Assembly: GCF_015471405.1 (NCBI RefSeq) | Contig: NZ_BLVZ01000007.1 | Span: 124,001-188,000, forward strand | Length of the DNA stretch: 64,000 nt | Origin: Pseudomonas cichorii | GTDB lineage: Bacteria; Pseudomonadota; Gammaproteobacteria; Pseudomonadales; Pseudomonadaceae | Direction: 5' to 3' | Shown: in pieces, positions 22,043 through 31,056 of the stretch | How positions within the stretch are numbered: position 1 is the first letter of the stretch | How the letters are laid out: every line of letters starts with the position of its first letter | Made by a program: the position numbers and the translations under genes | The notes under the pieces: model-generated | The model's database searches: none | Seen by the model: only the letters and a program-made list of their open reading frames with translations | Told to the model about the DNA's origin: nothing

Positions 22043-22666
22043 TCACTCACGAAAAAGATCATTGAACGCCTTCGCCCGTCGCGTCACTTCCTGCGGATTC
22101 TCTGCCCCGAACAACCCGTGTACCACTGCCAGCAGATCAGCTCCGCGGGCCAGTAGTTGCGGTGCGTTTTCCAGAGTGATGCCGCCAATCACGGCAATCG
22201 GCAAAGACACTTTGGCGCGTACCTGATCCAGCAGATCGAAAGGCACGGCAGGCGCATCGGGTTTGGTCTGGGAGTTGAAGAACCGCCCGAACGCCACGTA
22301 GGTGGCACCGTCGGCACGCGCTTTTTCCGCCAGCTCAAGCTTGCCGTGGCAAGTCGCACCGACAATCGCCTTATGACCCAGCAGTGCCCTGGCATCCGGC
22401 AGCGAGCCATCGGTTTGTCCCAGGTGAACACCAACGCCCAGACGGGCTGCCAGTTCGGCGTCGTCGTTGATGATCAGCCGGGTCTTGTATTGCTCGCATA
22501 GCTTGAGCAGTTCAGTGGCTTCGCGCAGGCGGCGCGATTCGTCGTTGGTCTTGTCCCGGTATTGCAGCAAGGTCACGCCGCCATCGAGTGCGGCTTTGAC
22601 GTAAGGCAGGAATTTACCGGCCAACAGTGCGCTGTCGGTAATGGCATACAGGCCACGTAGTTTCAT
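22043..22666 (-). CDS. thiE: Thiamine-phosphate synthase
   Basis: Joins HMP-pyrophosphate and thiazole phosphate to form thiamine phosphate. The (beta/alpha)8 protein (207 aa) shows the motifs [29 protein letters not shown] and PIAVIGGI. It lies 22 bp downstream of thiD on the same strand; the pair is an operon. Confidence 0.96.
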   Translation of the reverse strand: MKLRGLYAITDSALLAGKFLPYVKAALDGGVTLLQYRDKTNDESRRLREATELLKLCEQYKTRLIINDDAELAARLGVGVHLGQTDGSLPDARALLGHKAIVGATCHGKLELAEKARADGATYVAFGRFFNSQTKPDAPAVPFDLLDQVRAKVSLPIAVIGGITLENAPQLLARGADLLAVVHGLFGAENPQEVTRRAKAFNDLFRE

Positions 22667-22688
22667 CGAATGGGCCTCATGTCAGGCG

Positions 22689-23486
22689 TTACGAACAAAA
22701 GTCCAGGGGGAGACGGCGAGGAACGAATTGTCCCTTGCCCAACTGCTCAGCGTCCCGCAACGTTCGCCAAGTGTAGTCGAGCGCTGTCTGCACAGCGCTG
22801 ATCAGTGCTTCTCCCTGAGCCAGTCGTCCGGCGAGGGCGCTGGCCAGTGTGCAGCCCGAACCGTGATAACTGCCAGGCAGGCGCTGGCAGATAAAGGTAT
22901 GGGACTGGCCGCCACGGATGTACAGGCGGTTATGGACTTCCTGTTCATCGCCATGACCGCCGGTGATCAGCAGGTTTTCACAGAACGGCAGCAGCTTTTG
23001 CGCACATTCGTCTGCCGTGCCTTCAGGCAATTCGGCCAGAATCCGGGCTTCCGGCAGATTGGGGGTGGCAATGGTCGACAGTGGCAACAGCCGTTCACGC
23101 ATCGCGTAGCCGACCTCATCCTTGCCCAGCCGGCCACCGCCGCCAGCGCGCAGAACCGGGTCGCAGACCACTGGCAGGCCGGGATGCGCCATCAGCAATT
23201 GCGCTACGGTATCGACCATTTCCAATGAACCCAACATACCCAGCTTGACTGCTGCTACGCTCGAATCATTGAAGACAGCATTGGCTTGAGCCAGGACCCA
23301 TTCACGGTCCAGCACGCGAAAGTCGCTGACATTGACGGTGTCCTGCACGGTCAGGGCCGTTACGGCCGGTGCGGCATGACAGCCTTGGGCAAGCAGGGCT
23401 TCGATATCAGCCTGCAGACCGGCACCACCGCTGGGGTCGTGGCCGCTGAGGCAGAGGACTACGGGACGGGAGCTATAAATATTCAT
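22689..23486 (-). CDS. thiD: Hydroxymethylpyrimidine/phosphomethylpyrimidine kinase
   Basis: Ribokinase-fold enzyme that phosphorylates HMP and HMP-phosphate for thiamine synthesis. The motifs LSGHDPSGGAGLQADI near the N-terminus and the anion-hole region GSYHGSGCTLASALAG near the C-terminus are intact. ATG 23486 (MNIYSSRPVVLCLSGHDP) gives 265 aa; the frame extends six codons further. First gene of thiD-thiE and divergent from the LadS-like kinase gene, as in P. aeruginosa. No TPP riboswitch signature was seen upstream. Confidence 0.95.
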   Translation of the reverse strand: MNIYSSRPVVLCLSGHDPSGGAGLQADIEALLAQGCHAAPAVTALTVQDTVNVSDFRVLDREWVLAQANAVFNDSSVAAVKLGMLGSLEMVDTVAQLLMAHPGLPVVCDPVLRAGGGGRLGKDEVGYAMRERLLPLSTIATPNLPEARILAELPEGTADECAQKLLPFCENLLITGGHGDEQEVHNRLYIRGGQSHTFICQRLPGSYHGSGCTLASALAGRLAQGEALISAVQTALDYTWRTLRDAEQLGKGQFVPRRLPLDFCS

Positions 23487-23852
23487 GGTGCGCGAGCTTA
23501 TCACTAAACCTTTCCCGAGCCGCCGGTCGTTCCGGGTTTTTCTGGGGGGGGCTGAAAAATCAACGACCCTTGCAAGGGTAAAAAATTTTCAGTTTGCCCG
23601 GTGATGGCCGAGATAGAGCCATTGCTTAAATTTTAAAGTGGTAGTGACTAAAAGCCATTAACCGCTATGCTTGGTTATTCCTGAAGCCTTTTTACCGCTG
23701 GTGATTTTTATTGCCACGAGTCAGGCATATCAGCGTAAGCAAGGTCCACACTGACATATCTGTTTTTGAACTATTGCCTGTTTCAAGGAAAGAAATTGCG
23801 GGGCGTCGTCATCAACGGATGAAATGACAGCGACGTTCTACCTTGGGGCTTT
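23487..23852. other. Divergent spacer thiD / ladS
   Basis: 366 bp, AT-richer than its neighbours, with a perfect 14-bp palindrome ACCCTTGCAAGGGT (23566-23579) next to an A/T run (AAAAAATTTT). It must hold both promoters. I could not assign the palindrome to a known regulator and saw no thiamine riboswitch elements. Confidence 0.5.
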
Positions 23853-25841
23853 ATGCGCTATTTGCTGATAATGCTGGTTGTCTGGTTTCCATTGCTGGCC
23901 CATGCCGTCGAGTTTGATGAAACCACTCGCAGCTTGCCGCTGGGGCGCGAGCTTCAGGTTTTTGAAGACGTGAGTGGCAAGGCGAACATCGAGAGCATCT
24001 CATCCGAGGCAACGGCTTTTCGTGTGCCCGACAGTGAAACATTCAATGCAGGTTATTCTCATTCGGCGTTCTGGCTGAAGGTCGATCTGTTGTACAAGCC
24101 CAACCCTCGGGCAAAGCATTCCGACTGGCTGCTGGAGCTGGCCTATCCGCCGATGGACCATGTCGATGTCTATTTGCCGGATGGAAACGGACGCTATCAA
24201 CTGGCCTGGAAAACCGGCGACATGCTGCCGTTTTCAAGCCGTGATGTTAAGCAGGGCAACTTTGTGTTTGGCCTGGATTTGCAGCCGGGCAAACCCATCA
24301 CGGTCTATCTGCGTGTTTCCAGCAAGGGGCCGATCCAGGCGCCGATCAATCTCTGGTCCAGCCATGCCTACATGGAAGAGCAGCCTGCAAAGGTCTACAT
24401 CCTGGGGCTGATCTATGGCGTGTTGACGGGCATGCTGGTCTACAACCTGTTCATCTATATCAGCGTGCGTGACCCCAGCTATCTGTATTACATCCTGTAC
24501 ATTGCCTCGTTCGGCTTGTATCAGTTGTCGATCAATGGCGTTGCCGTCGAATACCTCTGGCCGGACAGCCCCACCTGGGCCAATACCGCGACGCCTTTCC
24601 TGATGGCGATATCCGTATTGTTCGTCAGCCAGTTTTCACGCAGTTTTCTGCAGACCAGAGCCCTGGCGCGCTGGCTGGATGGTCTGTTGATCACAGTGAT
24701 GGCGGGTGCCGTCGTAGCAATGCTGCTTGCCCTGTTTGCCAATTACGGGGTGGCGCTGCGAACGGTGACGATGCTGGTGCTGACGTGTTTCCTGGTGATG
24801 CTGGCAACGGGTATCACGGCCGTACTCAAAGGCGTACGAATCGCTCGCTACTTCCTGGTCGCATGGGTTGTGTTTTTGATGGGCGGGCTGGTCAACGCCG
24901 TGATGCTGTTCGGTTATATCCCCAATACCTTCCTTAACTTGTATGCCAGCCAGATCAGCTCGGTGCTGGAGATGGCGCTGCTGTCTCTGGCACTGGCTGA
25001 CCGTGTCAACCATATCCGCGAGCAACAGGCTCAGACATTGCTGGAAGCCGGCAAGGATATGGAACGCCTCAATCGGCAACTGGCCACGAGCAACCGGCTC
25101 AAGGACGAGTTTCTGGCCACGCTCACCCACGAACTGCGGACTCCGATGAATGGCGTCATCGGTTCGCTGGAACTGATGCAGACGGTGAAGATGGACGGCG
25201 AGCTGGAGATGTATCAGCAGACGGCCGCCGCCTCGGCTCAGGACATGATGAGCATGATCAACGGCATCCTGACCCTGACCGAGCTTCAGGCCGGTGTGCT
25301 GTATGCCGAAAGCGATGCCTTTGACACGTGCGGCCTGTTTGAGCAGTTGCGTGATCGCTTTCGCAGTGCAGCACAGGCCAAGGGTCTGGAGTTGAGGTTC
25401 GAGCTGGACGGGCAGTTGCCGGAAAGTGTCCGTGGCGATGTCCACAAGCTGTACCAGTGCCTTGAATGCCTGCTGGACAATGCGATCAAGTTCACCAAGC
25501 GAGGCGCGGTCAAGGTTCGGGCCATGGCGCAACAGCATGACAACGACGTCTTGCTGCTGCGAGTCGAGGTGATGGACACCGGTATCGGTTTCAGCCAGCT
25601 CGATGAGGCGACGCTGTATCAGCGGTTCTTCCAGGTCGATGGCTCCATGACGCGCGAATATGGCGGGCTGGGTATTGGCCTGGCGATTTGTCGGCAATTG
25701 GTCGAGTTGCAGGGTGGTAGCCTGAGTCATCGTTCCGAGCCGGGCAGGGGCAGTTGCTTCACCCTGAGCCTGCCTTTGCTGATGGCCATACCGGGCGCTG
25801 TGCGCAAGGCTCCGGCAGCCAAGGCCCAGTGGGGGATCTGA
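23853..25841 (+). CDS. ladS: LadS-like 7TMR-DISM sensor histidine kinase without receiver domain
   Basis: 662-residue inner-membrane kinase. A Sec signal (MRYLLIMLVVWFPLLAHA) is followed by a periplasmic 7TMR-DISMED2 sensor (residues ~25-165), seven membrane segments (~180-385), a short coiled linker, HisKA with the phospho-acceptor His426 (LTHELRTPMNGVIG) and HATPase_c (DNAIKFT near 542, GGLGIGLAI near 603). It then ends. P. aeruginosa LadS (PA3974), also next to thiD, has an additional C-terminal receiver domain and controls the GacS/RsmA switch; the lack of it here means phosphate would have to go straight to a partner. Identity rests on synteny plus domain order. Confidence 0.83.
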   Translation: MRYLLIMLVVWFPLLAHAVEFDETTRSLPLGRELQVFEDVSGKANIESISSEATAFRVPDSETFNAGYSHSAFWLKVDLLYKPNPRAKHSDWLLELAYPPMDHVDVYLPDGNGRYQLAWKTGDMLPFSSRDVKQGNFVFGLDLQPGKPITVYLRVSSKGPIQAPINLWSSHAYMEEQPAKVYILGLIYGVLTGMLVYNLFIYISVRDPSYLYYILYIASFGLYQLSINGVAVEYLWPDSPTWANTATPFLMAISVLFVSQFSRSFLQTRALARWLDGLLITVMAGAVVAMLLALFANYGVALRTVTMLVLTCFLVMLATGITAVLKGVRIARYFLVAWVVFLMGGLVNAVMLFGYIPNTFLNLYASQISSVLEMALLSLALADRVNHIREQQAQTLLEAGKDMERLNRQLATSNRLKDEFLATLTHELRTPMNGVIGSLELMQTVKMDGELEMYQQTAAASAQDMMSMINGILTLTELQAGVLYAESDAFDTCGLFEQLRDRFRSAAQAKGLELRFELDGQLPESVRGDVHKLYQCLECLLDNAIKFTKRGAVKVRAMAQQHDNDVLLLRVEVMDTGIGFSQLDEATLYQRFFQVDGSMTREYGGLGIGLAICRQLVELQGGSLSHRSEPGRGSCFTLSLPLLMAIPGAVRKAPAAKAQWGI

Positions 25842-25970
25842 AGGCAGGAAAAAAGCCCCGCTCATTCGTCATGAACGGCACTGTTTAAAGCTGTGTCTGC
25901 ATGGTTCACTGCTGCGCATCAGGCTGTGTTAAATGGCTCGCATGCGCGCCCGCAGACAAGGAGGCTACTC

Positions 25971-27620
25971 ATGAACCTGCATCCACTCGCTGAAACCCAC
26001 GAAGTGACCAATCAGCCGCCTTCACTGGATGGCGCCAATCTCTACCGTATCGATCTGCCGCTGCAAGCGTGGGTAAAGCGCTTTGATGCAGGCTGGGCCG
26101 AGCCCCGGATCGATGCTTATGGCGCTTTGGCGGGCGGACCTCTCATGGAGGCCGGTTTCCTCGCCAATCAGAACAAGCCGACCTTTGCCAGCCATGACCG
26201 ATACGGCCACCGCATCGATCTGATCGAGTTTCACCCGGCTTATCACCAGTTGATGAGTGCTGCCATCGAGCATGGCATTCTTTCCTTGCCCTGGACCGAT
26301 CCGCAACCCGGCGCCCATGTGGCGCGGGCCGCGATGAGCTATCTGCATACCCAGGCCGAGCCTGGCAGTGGTTGCCCGCTGACCATGACCTTTGCCAGCG
26401 TACCGGCGCTCAGGTTGCAGCCTGAACTGGCGCAGATATGGTTGCCGAAAATCCTCTCCACTCGCTACGACCCGCGCAATATCGGCATCGCCCATAAAAC
26501 CGGTGCAACCATCGGCATGGCAATGACCGAGAAGCAAGGTGGCACCGACGTGCGCGCCAACACCACACGGGCTTATCCGGTGGGCGCGAGCGGGCCGGGG
26601 CAGGCTTATGAACTGGTCGGCCACAAATGGTTCTGCTCTGCGCCCATGTGTGATGCATTCCTGACTCTGGCACAGACCGACAAGGGCCTGAGCTGCTTCC
26701 TGTTACCGCGCCATCGACCGGATGACACCCGTAACGAGTTCTATATCCAGCGTCTGAAAAACAAGCTGGGCAACTGGTCCAACGCTTCCAGCGAGATCGA
26801 ACTGCGCGGCGCGCTGGCCTGGATGATCGGTGAAGAAGGGCGTGGTGTGCCGACCATCATTGAAATGGTCGCAATGACCCGTTTCGACTGCATGATCGGC
26901 TCCAGCGCCCTGATGCGTCAGGCCTTGACCCAGGCGACGCACCACTGCGCCCATCGCAAGGTCAGCGGGCGATTGCTCAGCGAACAACCGTTGATGCAGA
27001 ACGTGCTGGCCGACCTGGCGCTGGAAAGCGAAGCCGCACTGGCGCTGACCCTGCGCATGGGGCGCGCGCTTGACCATCTCGATGACGATCATGAGGCGCG
27101 CTTTGTGCGGCTGGTCACGGCGGTGGGCAAGTACTGGATCTGCAAGCGTGCGCCGGCCATGATCAACGAGGCCGCCGAATGCATGGGCGGTGCCGGTTAT
27201 GTCGAAGACAGCATTCTGCCGCGTCTGTATCGCGAAGCGCCGGTCAACTCGATCTGGGAAGGTTCCGGCAATGTGCAGTGCCTGGACGTGTTGCGAGCGC
27301 TGTCCAAGGAGCCCGGCGTGCTTGATGCCCTGTTCCATGAACTGGGCGACGGGCATGGTGATCGGCATCTGAAAGCGCATATCGAAAAACTGAAAGCCGC
27401 ATTCAAGGACACCCGCGATATCCAGTATCGTGCCCGGCAGTTGACTGAAGATATCGCGGTCGGCTTGCAGGCCAGGCTGCTGCTCGAAGGGGGCAATGCT
27501 GCCGTCAGCGACGGTTTCATTGCTGGCCGATTGTTGTCCTCGGGGCGCGTTTATGGCGCTTTGCCGTTAGGTGTCGATGCAGAAACTTTACTGGCTCGCT
27601 CTTCGCCGCAGGTGGCATAA
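25971..27620 (+). CDS. Acyl-CoA dehydrogenase, AidB-like
   Basis: 549-residue flavoprotein of the AidB branch of acyl-CoA dehydrogenases (MTEKQGGTDVRANTTRAYPV, GHKWFCSAPMCDAF, ECMGGAGYVEDSILPRLYRE). ATG 25971 follows a strong ribosome site (AAGGAGG). E. coli AidB is induced by alkylation and binds DNA, but most members are probably true acyl-CoA oxidoreductases; the substrate here is unknown. P. aeruginosa has a similar gene close to ladS. An alkylation link is tempting given the Ada/AlkA-ogt pair 4 kb away but is only an inference. Confidence 0.86.
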   Translation: MNLHPLAETHEVTNQPPSLDGANLYRIDLPLQAWVKRFDAGWAEPRIDAYGALAGGPLMEAGFLANQNKPTFASHDRYGHRIDLIEFHPAYHQLMSAAIEHGILSLPWTDPQPGAHVARAAMSYLHTQAEPGSGCPLTMTFASVPALRLQPELAQIWLPKILSTRYDPRNIGIAHKTGATIGMAMTEKQGGTDVRANTTRAYPVGASGPGQAYELVGHKWFCSAPMCDAFLTLAQTDKGLSCFLLPRHRPDDTRNEFYIQRLKNKLGNWSNASSEIELRGALAWMIGEEGRGVPTIIEMVAMTRFDCMIGSSALMRQALTQATHHCAHRKVSGRLLSEQPLMQNVLADLALESEAALALTLRMGRALDHLDDDHEARFVRLVTAVGKYWICKRAPAMINEAAECMGGAGYVEDSILPRLYREAPVNSIWEGSGNVQCLDVLRALSKEPGVLDALFHELGDGHGDRHLKAHIEKLKAAFKDTRDIQYRARQLTEDIAVGLQARLLLEGGNAAVSDGFIAGRLLSSGRVYGALPLGVDAETLLARSSPQVA

Positions 27621-27672
27621 GCACGGGAACCCGTTAGGATGCAGGTCTGCAAGATCAGACAGGACCTAAACC

Positions 27673-29136
27673 GTGACGCAAGCCTTTGTTGTTGTAGAAA
27701 ACGCCGAGCAAGCTGTGGAGCGGCTCGCAGAACTGCATGAACGTGCAACCAGCGCGCTGAGCCAGGCGCTCAAGCGCTACCTGAAAGACCGTGTCGAGCC
27801 CGACGCCGAGCAACGAGCGCTGTTCCGCTACCCGGAGTTGCGCCTGACCTACGCCTACCAGGGCGATGTGCCGCTGACGACTCGTGCCTACGCCAAGGTG
27901 CAGTTGCCCGGCACCTATAGTGTCACCGTGACCCACCCCAAGGCATTCCGCAAATACCTGCTTGAGCAATTGCGGCCGTTGATGAGCGACTTCACTGTCA
28001 CGATCGAAGTGGGCGTCAGCGAGCAGAACATTCCTTATCCGTACGTGGTCGAGCAGGGCGATGAACTGGCCGGTTCCGGTGTGACAGCCGCCGCGCTGGC
28101 ACGGGTTTTCCCAAGTACCGACCTGTCTGCTGCGACCGACGGCATTGCTGACGGCCTGTATGACTGGGCCAATACCGATCCGCTGCCTCTGGCACTGTTC
28201 GACGCGGCACGGGTGGATTTCTCGCTGCGACGGCTGGTGCATTACACCGGCAGCGACTGGCGGCATGTACAGCCGTGGATTCTGCTGACCAACTATCACC
28301 GTTATGTTGACCAGTTCATCCTGCATGGTCTGGAAAAACTGCGCGACGACCCGCGTTTCGTACGCATGGTGTTGCCGGGCAACGTTGTGGTCGACAAGAG
28401 CATGGGAACCGAAGAGGCACAGGCCATCGTTGCCAGCGTGGTCTGGCACCGTTACCAGATGCCGGCCTATCACCTGATCGCCGAAGATGGCCACGGTGTC
28501 ACGCTGGTCAACATCGGTGTCGGCCCGTCCAATGCCAAGAACATCACCGACCACCTGGCTGTGCTGCGTCCTCATTGCTGGCTGATGATCGGCCACTGCG
28601 GCGGCCTGCGTCAGTCCCAGACCATTGGCGATTATGTGCTGGCTCACGCTTACATGCGCCGTGACGGCATTCTGGATCGCGTGCTGCCTCCGCATATCCC
28701 GATCCCGGCCCTGGCCGAAGTGCAACTGGCGTTGCAGGAATCGGCGGCGCAGATCACCGGCGAGCGTGGCGAAGGGCTTAAAAAGCGACTGCGCACCGGC
28801 ACCGTCCTGACCTACGATGACCGGAACTGGGAGCTGCGCTGGGCACAGGAGCGACCGCTCATCAATCTGTCTCGTGCGGTGGCCGTGGATATGGAAAGCG
28901 GCACCATTGCGGCTCAAGGCTATCGTCTGCGCGTGCCTTACGGCACCTTGCTCTGCGTATCGGACAAGCCTCTGCACAGTGAAATCAAATTGCCGGGTTC
29001 GGCCAACGCTTTCTACGAGCGTGCCGTCAGCCAGCATTTGAAGATCGGCATTGCGGCCCTGGACTTGCTGCGTACCGAACTCAATTCGCTGCATTCGCGC
29101 AAACTGCGCAGCTTCGATGAGCCGCCTTTCCGTTAA
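27673..29136 (+). CDS. amn: AMP nucleosidase
   Basis: Hydrolyses AMP to adenine and ribose-5-phosphate, a purine-salvage and ATP-pool regulating step. The 487-residue protein has the N-terminal AMNp_N domain (residues ~10-160) and a phosphorylase-type C-terminal domain with GHCGGLRQSQTIGDYVLAHA and AVDMESGTIAAQGY, which binds the ribose. The start is GTG 27673, with AGGAC upstream; no better ATG exists. A clear terminator follows. Confidence 0.95.
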   Translation: MTQAFVVVENAEQAVERLAELHERATSALSQALKRYLKDRVEPDAEQRALFRYPELRLTYAYQGDVPLTTRAYAKVQLPGTYSVTVTHPKAFRKYLLEQLRPLMSDFTVTIEVGVSEQNIPYPYVVEQGDELAGSGVTAAALARVFPSTDLSAATDGIADGLYDWANTDPLPLALFDAARVDFSLRRLVHYTGSDWRHVQPWILLTNYHRYVDQFILHGLEKLRDDPRFVRMVLPGNVVVDKSMGTEEAQAIVASVVWHRYQMPAYHLIAEDGHGVTLVNIGVGPSNAKNITDHLAVLRPHCWLMIGHCGGLRQSQTIGDYVLAHAYMRRDGILDRVLPPHIPIPALAEVQLALQESAAQITGERGEGLKKRLRTGTVLTYDDRNWELRWAQERPLINLSRAVAVDMESGTIAAQGYRLRVPYGTLLCVSDKPLHSEIKLPGSANAFYERAVSQHLKIGIAALDLLRTELNSLHSRKLRSFDEPPFR

Positions 29137-29153
29137 GTGATTGGTATTTATGT

Positions 29154-29184
29154 AAAGGGCCACTAAAGTGGCCCTTTCTGTTTT
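29154..29184 (+). terminator. Intrinsic terminator after amn
   Basis: Perfect 10-bp stem AAAGGGCCAC (29154-29163)/GTGGCCCTTT (29168-29177), TAAA loop, followed by the T-rich run TTTCTGTTTT. Confidence 0.92.
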
Positions 29185-29201
29185 CAAGTCTCTAAGCTCC
29201 C

Positions 29202-29828
29202 ATGTCCCGCACTCAACGTCCTGTGTCTCGTCGTCCAGCCCCCAAGAATGCCAGCGCTGCCCGGCGTGTCGCCAAAGCGCCTCCGGCCGAGCCAAAGCTC
29301 ATTCTGTTCAACAAACCTTTTGATGTGCTGACGCAATTCAGCGATGGCGAAGGCCGGGCAACGCTCAAGGACTTTATCGACATCCCCGGCGTCTATCCGG
29401 CCGGGCGTCTGGACCGCGACAGTGAAGGTTTACTGCTGCTGACCAACGACGGCCAGCTTCAGGCCCGTATTGCCGACCCCAGACACAAACTGCCCAAGAC
29501 GTATTGGGTGCAGGTCGAAGGCGAGCCGAGCGAGGAGCAATTGCAGCAGTTGCGTAACGGGGTGGAACTCAACGATGGCCCGACCTTGCCTGCCGAGGCT
29601 CGTCAGTTGGACGAGCCGCAACTCTGGCCACGCAATCCACCGGTGCGTTTTCGCAAAAGCGTACCGACCAGTTGGCTGGAACTGATTGTCAAGGAAGGCC
29701 GTAATCGGCAGGTGCGACGCATGACTGCCGCTGTGGGCCTGCCAACCCTGCGGCTGGTGCGGGTCAGGATCGGCGACTGGACACTGGAAGGGCTGGATCA
29801 GGGGCAGTACCGGGAGATCAAGCCCTGA
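29202..29828 (+). CDS. rluE: rRNA pseudouridine synthase, RluE-type
   Basis: RsuA/RluB/E/F-family enzyme of 208 aa without an S4 domain, as in RluE, which makes pseudouridine 2457 in 23S rRNA. The catalytic Asp is Asp71 in [36 protein letters not shown] is the conserved C-terminal block. The N-terminus is basic ([20 protein letters not shown]). ATG 29202 has only a weak ribosome site. Transcribed apart from amn because of the terminator between them. Confidence 0.9.
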   Translation: MSRTQRPVSRRPAPKNASAARRVAKAPPAEPKLILFNKPFDVLTQFSDGEGRATLKDFIDIPGVYPAGRLDRDSEGLLLLTNDGQLQARIADPRHKLPKTYWVQVEGEPSEEQLQQLRNGVELNDGPTLPAEARQLDEPQLWPRNPPVRFRKSVPTSWLELIVKEGRNRQVRRMTAAVGLPTLRLVRVRIGDWTLEGLDQGQYREIKP

Positions 29829-29858
29829 CCGAATCCGTTAAGGTCATAAATCACTTTG

Positions 29859-29935
29859 TGGGAGGCAGCTTGCTGGCGACTCAGAATATCTGCCGGTTTT
29901 GAGGCCTTTTTCGCCAGCAAGCTGCTTCCTACAAG
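29859..29935. repeat. Long inverted repeat (REPIN-like)
   Basis: GTGGGAGGCAGCTTGCTGGCGA (29859-29880) and its complement around 29912-29935 enclose a 31-nt spacer. This is a second REP family, distinct from the GAATTCATTCGCG type. It lies between rluE and the convergent DUF2788 gene and may end both transcripts. Confidence 0.8.
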
Positions 29936-29965
29936 TTTGTGTGTGCCTTAATTGATCGGGGTGGC

Positions 29966-30172
29966 TCATGAGCCATTCTCGATATAGGCAATCACCAGGC
30001 TTTTGATCACGAATGCCATGATGCCCAGGCCCAGCACGAAGAACAGGATGAAGGTGCCGAATTTGCCCGCTTTGGATTTCTTCGCCAGATCCCAGACGAT
30101 AAAACCCATGAAACCAATCAGGATGGTGACCAGAATGGTCATCATCCACTCTTCAAAAAGCACGGGGTCCAT
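29966..30172 (-). CDS. DUF2788 small membrane protein
   Basis: 68-residue protein with two membrane helices (residues ~8-28 and ~38-58: MTILVTILIGFMGFIVWDLA and GTFILFFVLGLGIMAFVI) joined by a basic loop (KKSKAGK), matching DUF2788. No function is known. It follows the Lrp-type regulator with a 12-bp gap and is probably co-transcribed, an arrangement shared with P. aeruginosa. Confidence 0.88.
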   Translation of the reverse strand: MDPVLFEEWMMTILVTILIGFMGFIVWDLAKKSKAGKFGTFILFFVLGLGIMAFVIKSLVIAYIENGS

Positions 30173-30184
30173 CGTTTACTCCGT

Positions 30185-30664
30185 CTAGCTGCGTAGATGA
30201 GTCAAGGGCAACTCAGTGCTGGCCAGCACCTGATTGAGCACGAAGCTCGACTTGACGCTGGTGACGCCTTCGATGCGGGTAAGATGGCCCAGCAGCAGTT
30301 TCTGGTAGTGATCCATGTCAGGAACCACCACTTTCAGTTGATAATCGGCGTCCATACCGGTCACCAGACTGCATTCCAGTACTTGAGGCAGGCTGCGGAT
30401 CTGTTGCTCGAAATGCTCGAATCGCTCCGGCGTATGTCGATCCATGCCGATCAGCACATAGGCAGTAAGGTTCAGGCTGAGCTTCTTGCGATCCAGCAAG
30501 GCAACCTGTCGCACGATATAGCCGTCGTCTTCCAGTTGTTTGACGCGGCGCGAGCAGGGCGATGGCGATAGCCCGATACGCTCTGCCAGTTCCTGGTTGG
30601 AAATGCGTGCGTCGCGTTGCAGTTCAGCCAAAATGCTCAGGTCATATCTGTCGAGCTTGCTCAC
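30185..30664 (-). CDS. Lrp/AsnC-family transcriptional regulator
   Basis: 159-residue regulator: N-terminal winged helix (DLSILAELQRDARISNQELA, GLSPSPCSRRVKQLE) and C-terminal RAM/ACT-like ligand domain (residues ~65-150, GMDADYQLKVVVPD). The start is GTG 30664. The upstream 60 bp are AT-rich, as usual for Lrp autoregulation. The ligand, likely an amino acid, cannot be read from the sequence. Co-directional with the DUF2788 gene. Confidence 0.92.
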   Translation of the reverse strand: MSKLDRYDLSILAELQRDARISNQELAERIGLSPSPCSRRVKQLEDDGYIVRQVALLDRKKLSLNLTAYVLIGMDRHTPERFEHFEQQIRSLPQVLECSLVTGMDADYQLKVVVPDMDHYQKLLLGHLTRIEGVTSVKSSFVLNQVLASTELPLTHLRS

Positions 30665-30782
30665 GATGTTCCCCTTTGTGAGTTTAATTGCGCTGAATTA
30701 TTGATATGAAGTAAAAAATTGCGCAAGTAATGTTTTTGTAAGTGATCTTCGCAATCTTTTGTCGGTCCGGCAGGCCTATTCT

Positions 30783-30977
30783 TTTCAACAGAATCACTGC
30801 CCGGACATAGCGTCCAGCGCGGCTCGCCCAATCAGGCAGTCGCGGCCTCCCACCCGACAGGGTCGGCGAGGCCCCCGGGCTACATACAGTCCAGAAGACG
30901 TATGAGGTGAGCCGATGTCATAAGCGTCGCGCCAGGACGAAGTATCCCAAGGGGGCCAGACAGGTCCCCTTTTCTTT
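30783..30977 (+). ncRNA. Candidate structured RNA or leader with intrinsic terminator
   Basis: The 392-bp gap upstream of the Gln-rich protein gene is GC-rich and structured. A hairpin uses GCCTC (30845-30849)/GAGGC (30868-30872) and CCGAC (30854-30858)/GTCGG (30862-30866). A good terminator follows at 30949-30977: AAGGGGGCC/GGTCCCCTT, loop AGACA, then TTTCTTT. A possible -10 TATTCT is at 30777-30782. The terminator lies 80 bp before ATG 31057, so this is either an independent small RNA or an attenuated leader. I could not match it to a known RNA family. Confidence 0.4.
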
Positions 30978-31056
30978 GCGTCCTGATAAAGTGCGCAGAA
31001 CGGCGCGCCACTATTACAGTCTTAACTACGTCTATCCGCGCCCTAGTGAGGAAAGC

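Noticed and set aside
23487..23852. Possible TPP riboswitch upstream of thiD
   Set aside because: The conserved CUGAGA and ACCUGAUCUGG elements are absent on the thiD-sense strand.
27655..29295. 546-codon open frame opposite amn
   Set aside because: amn is clearly the real gene; the antisense translation is His/Gln-rich low-information sequence typical of shadow frames.
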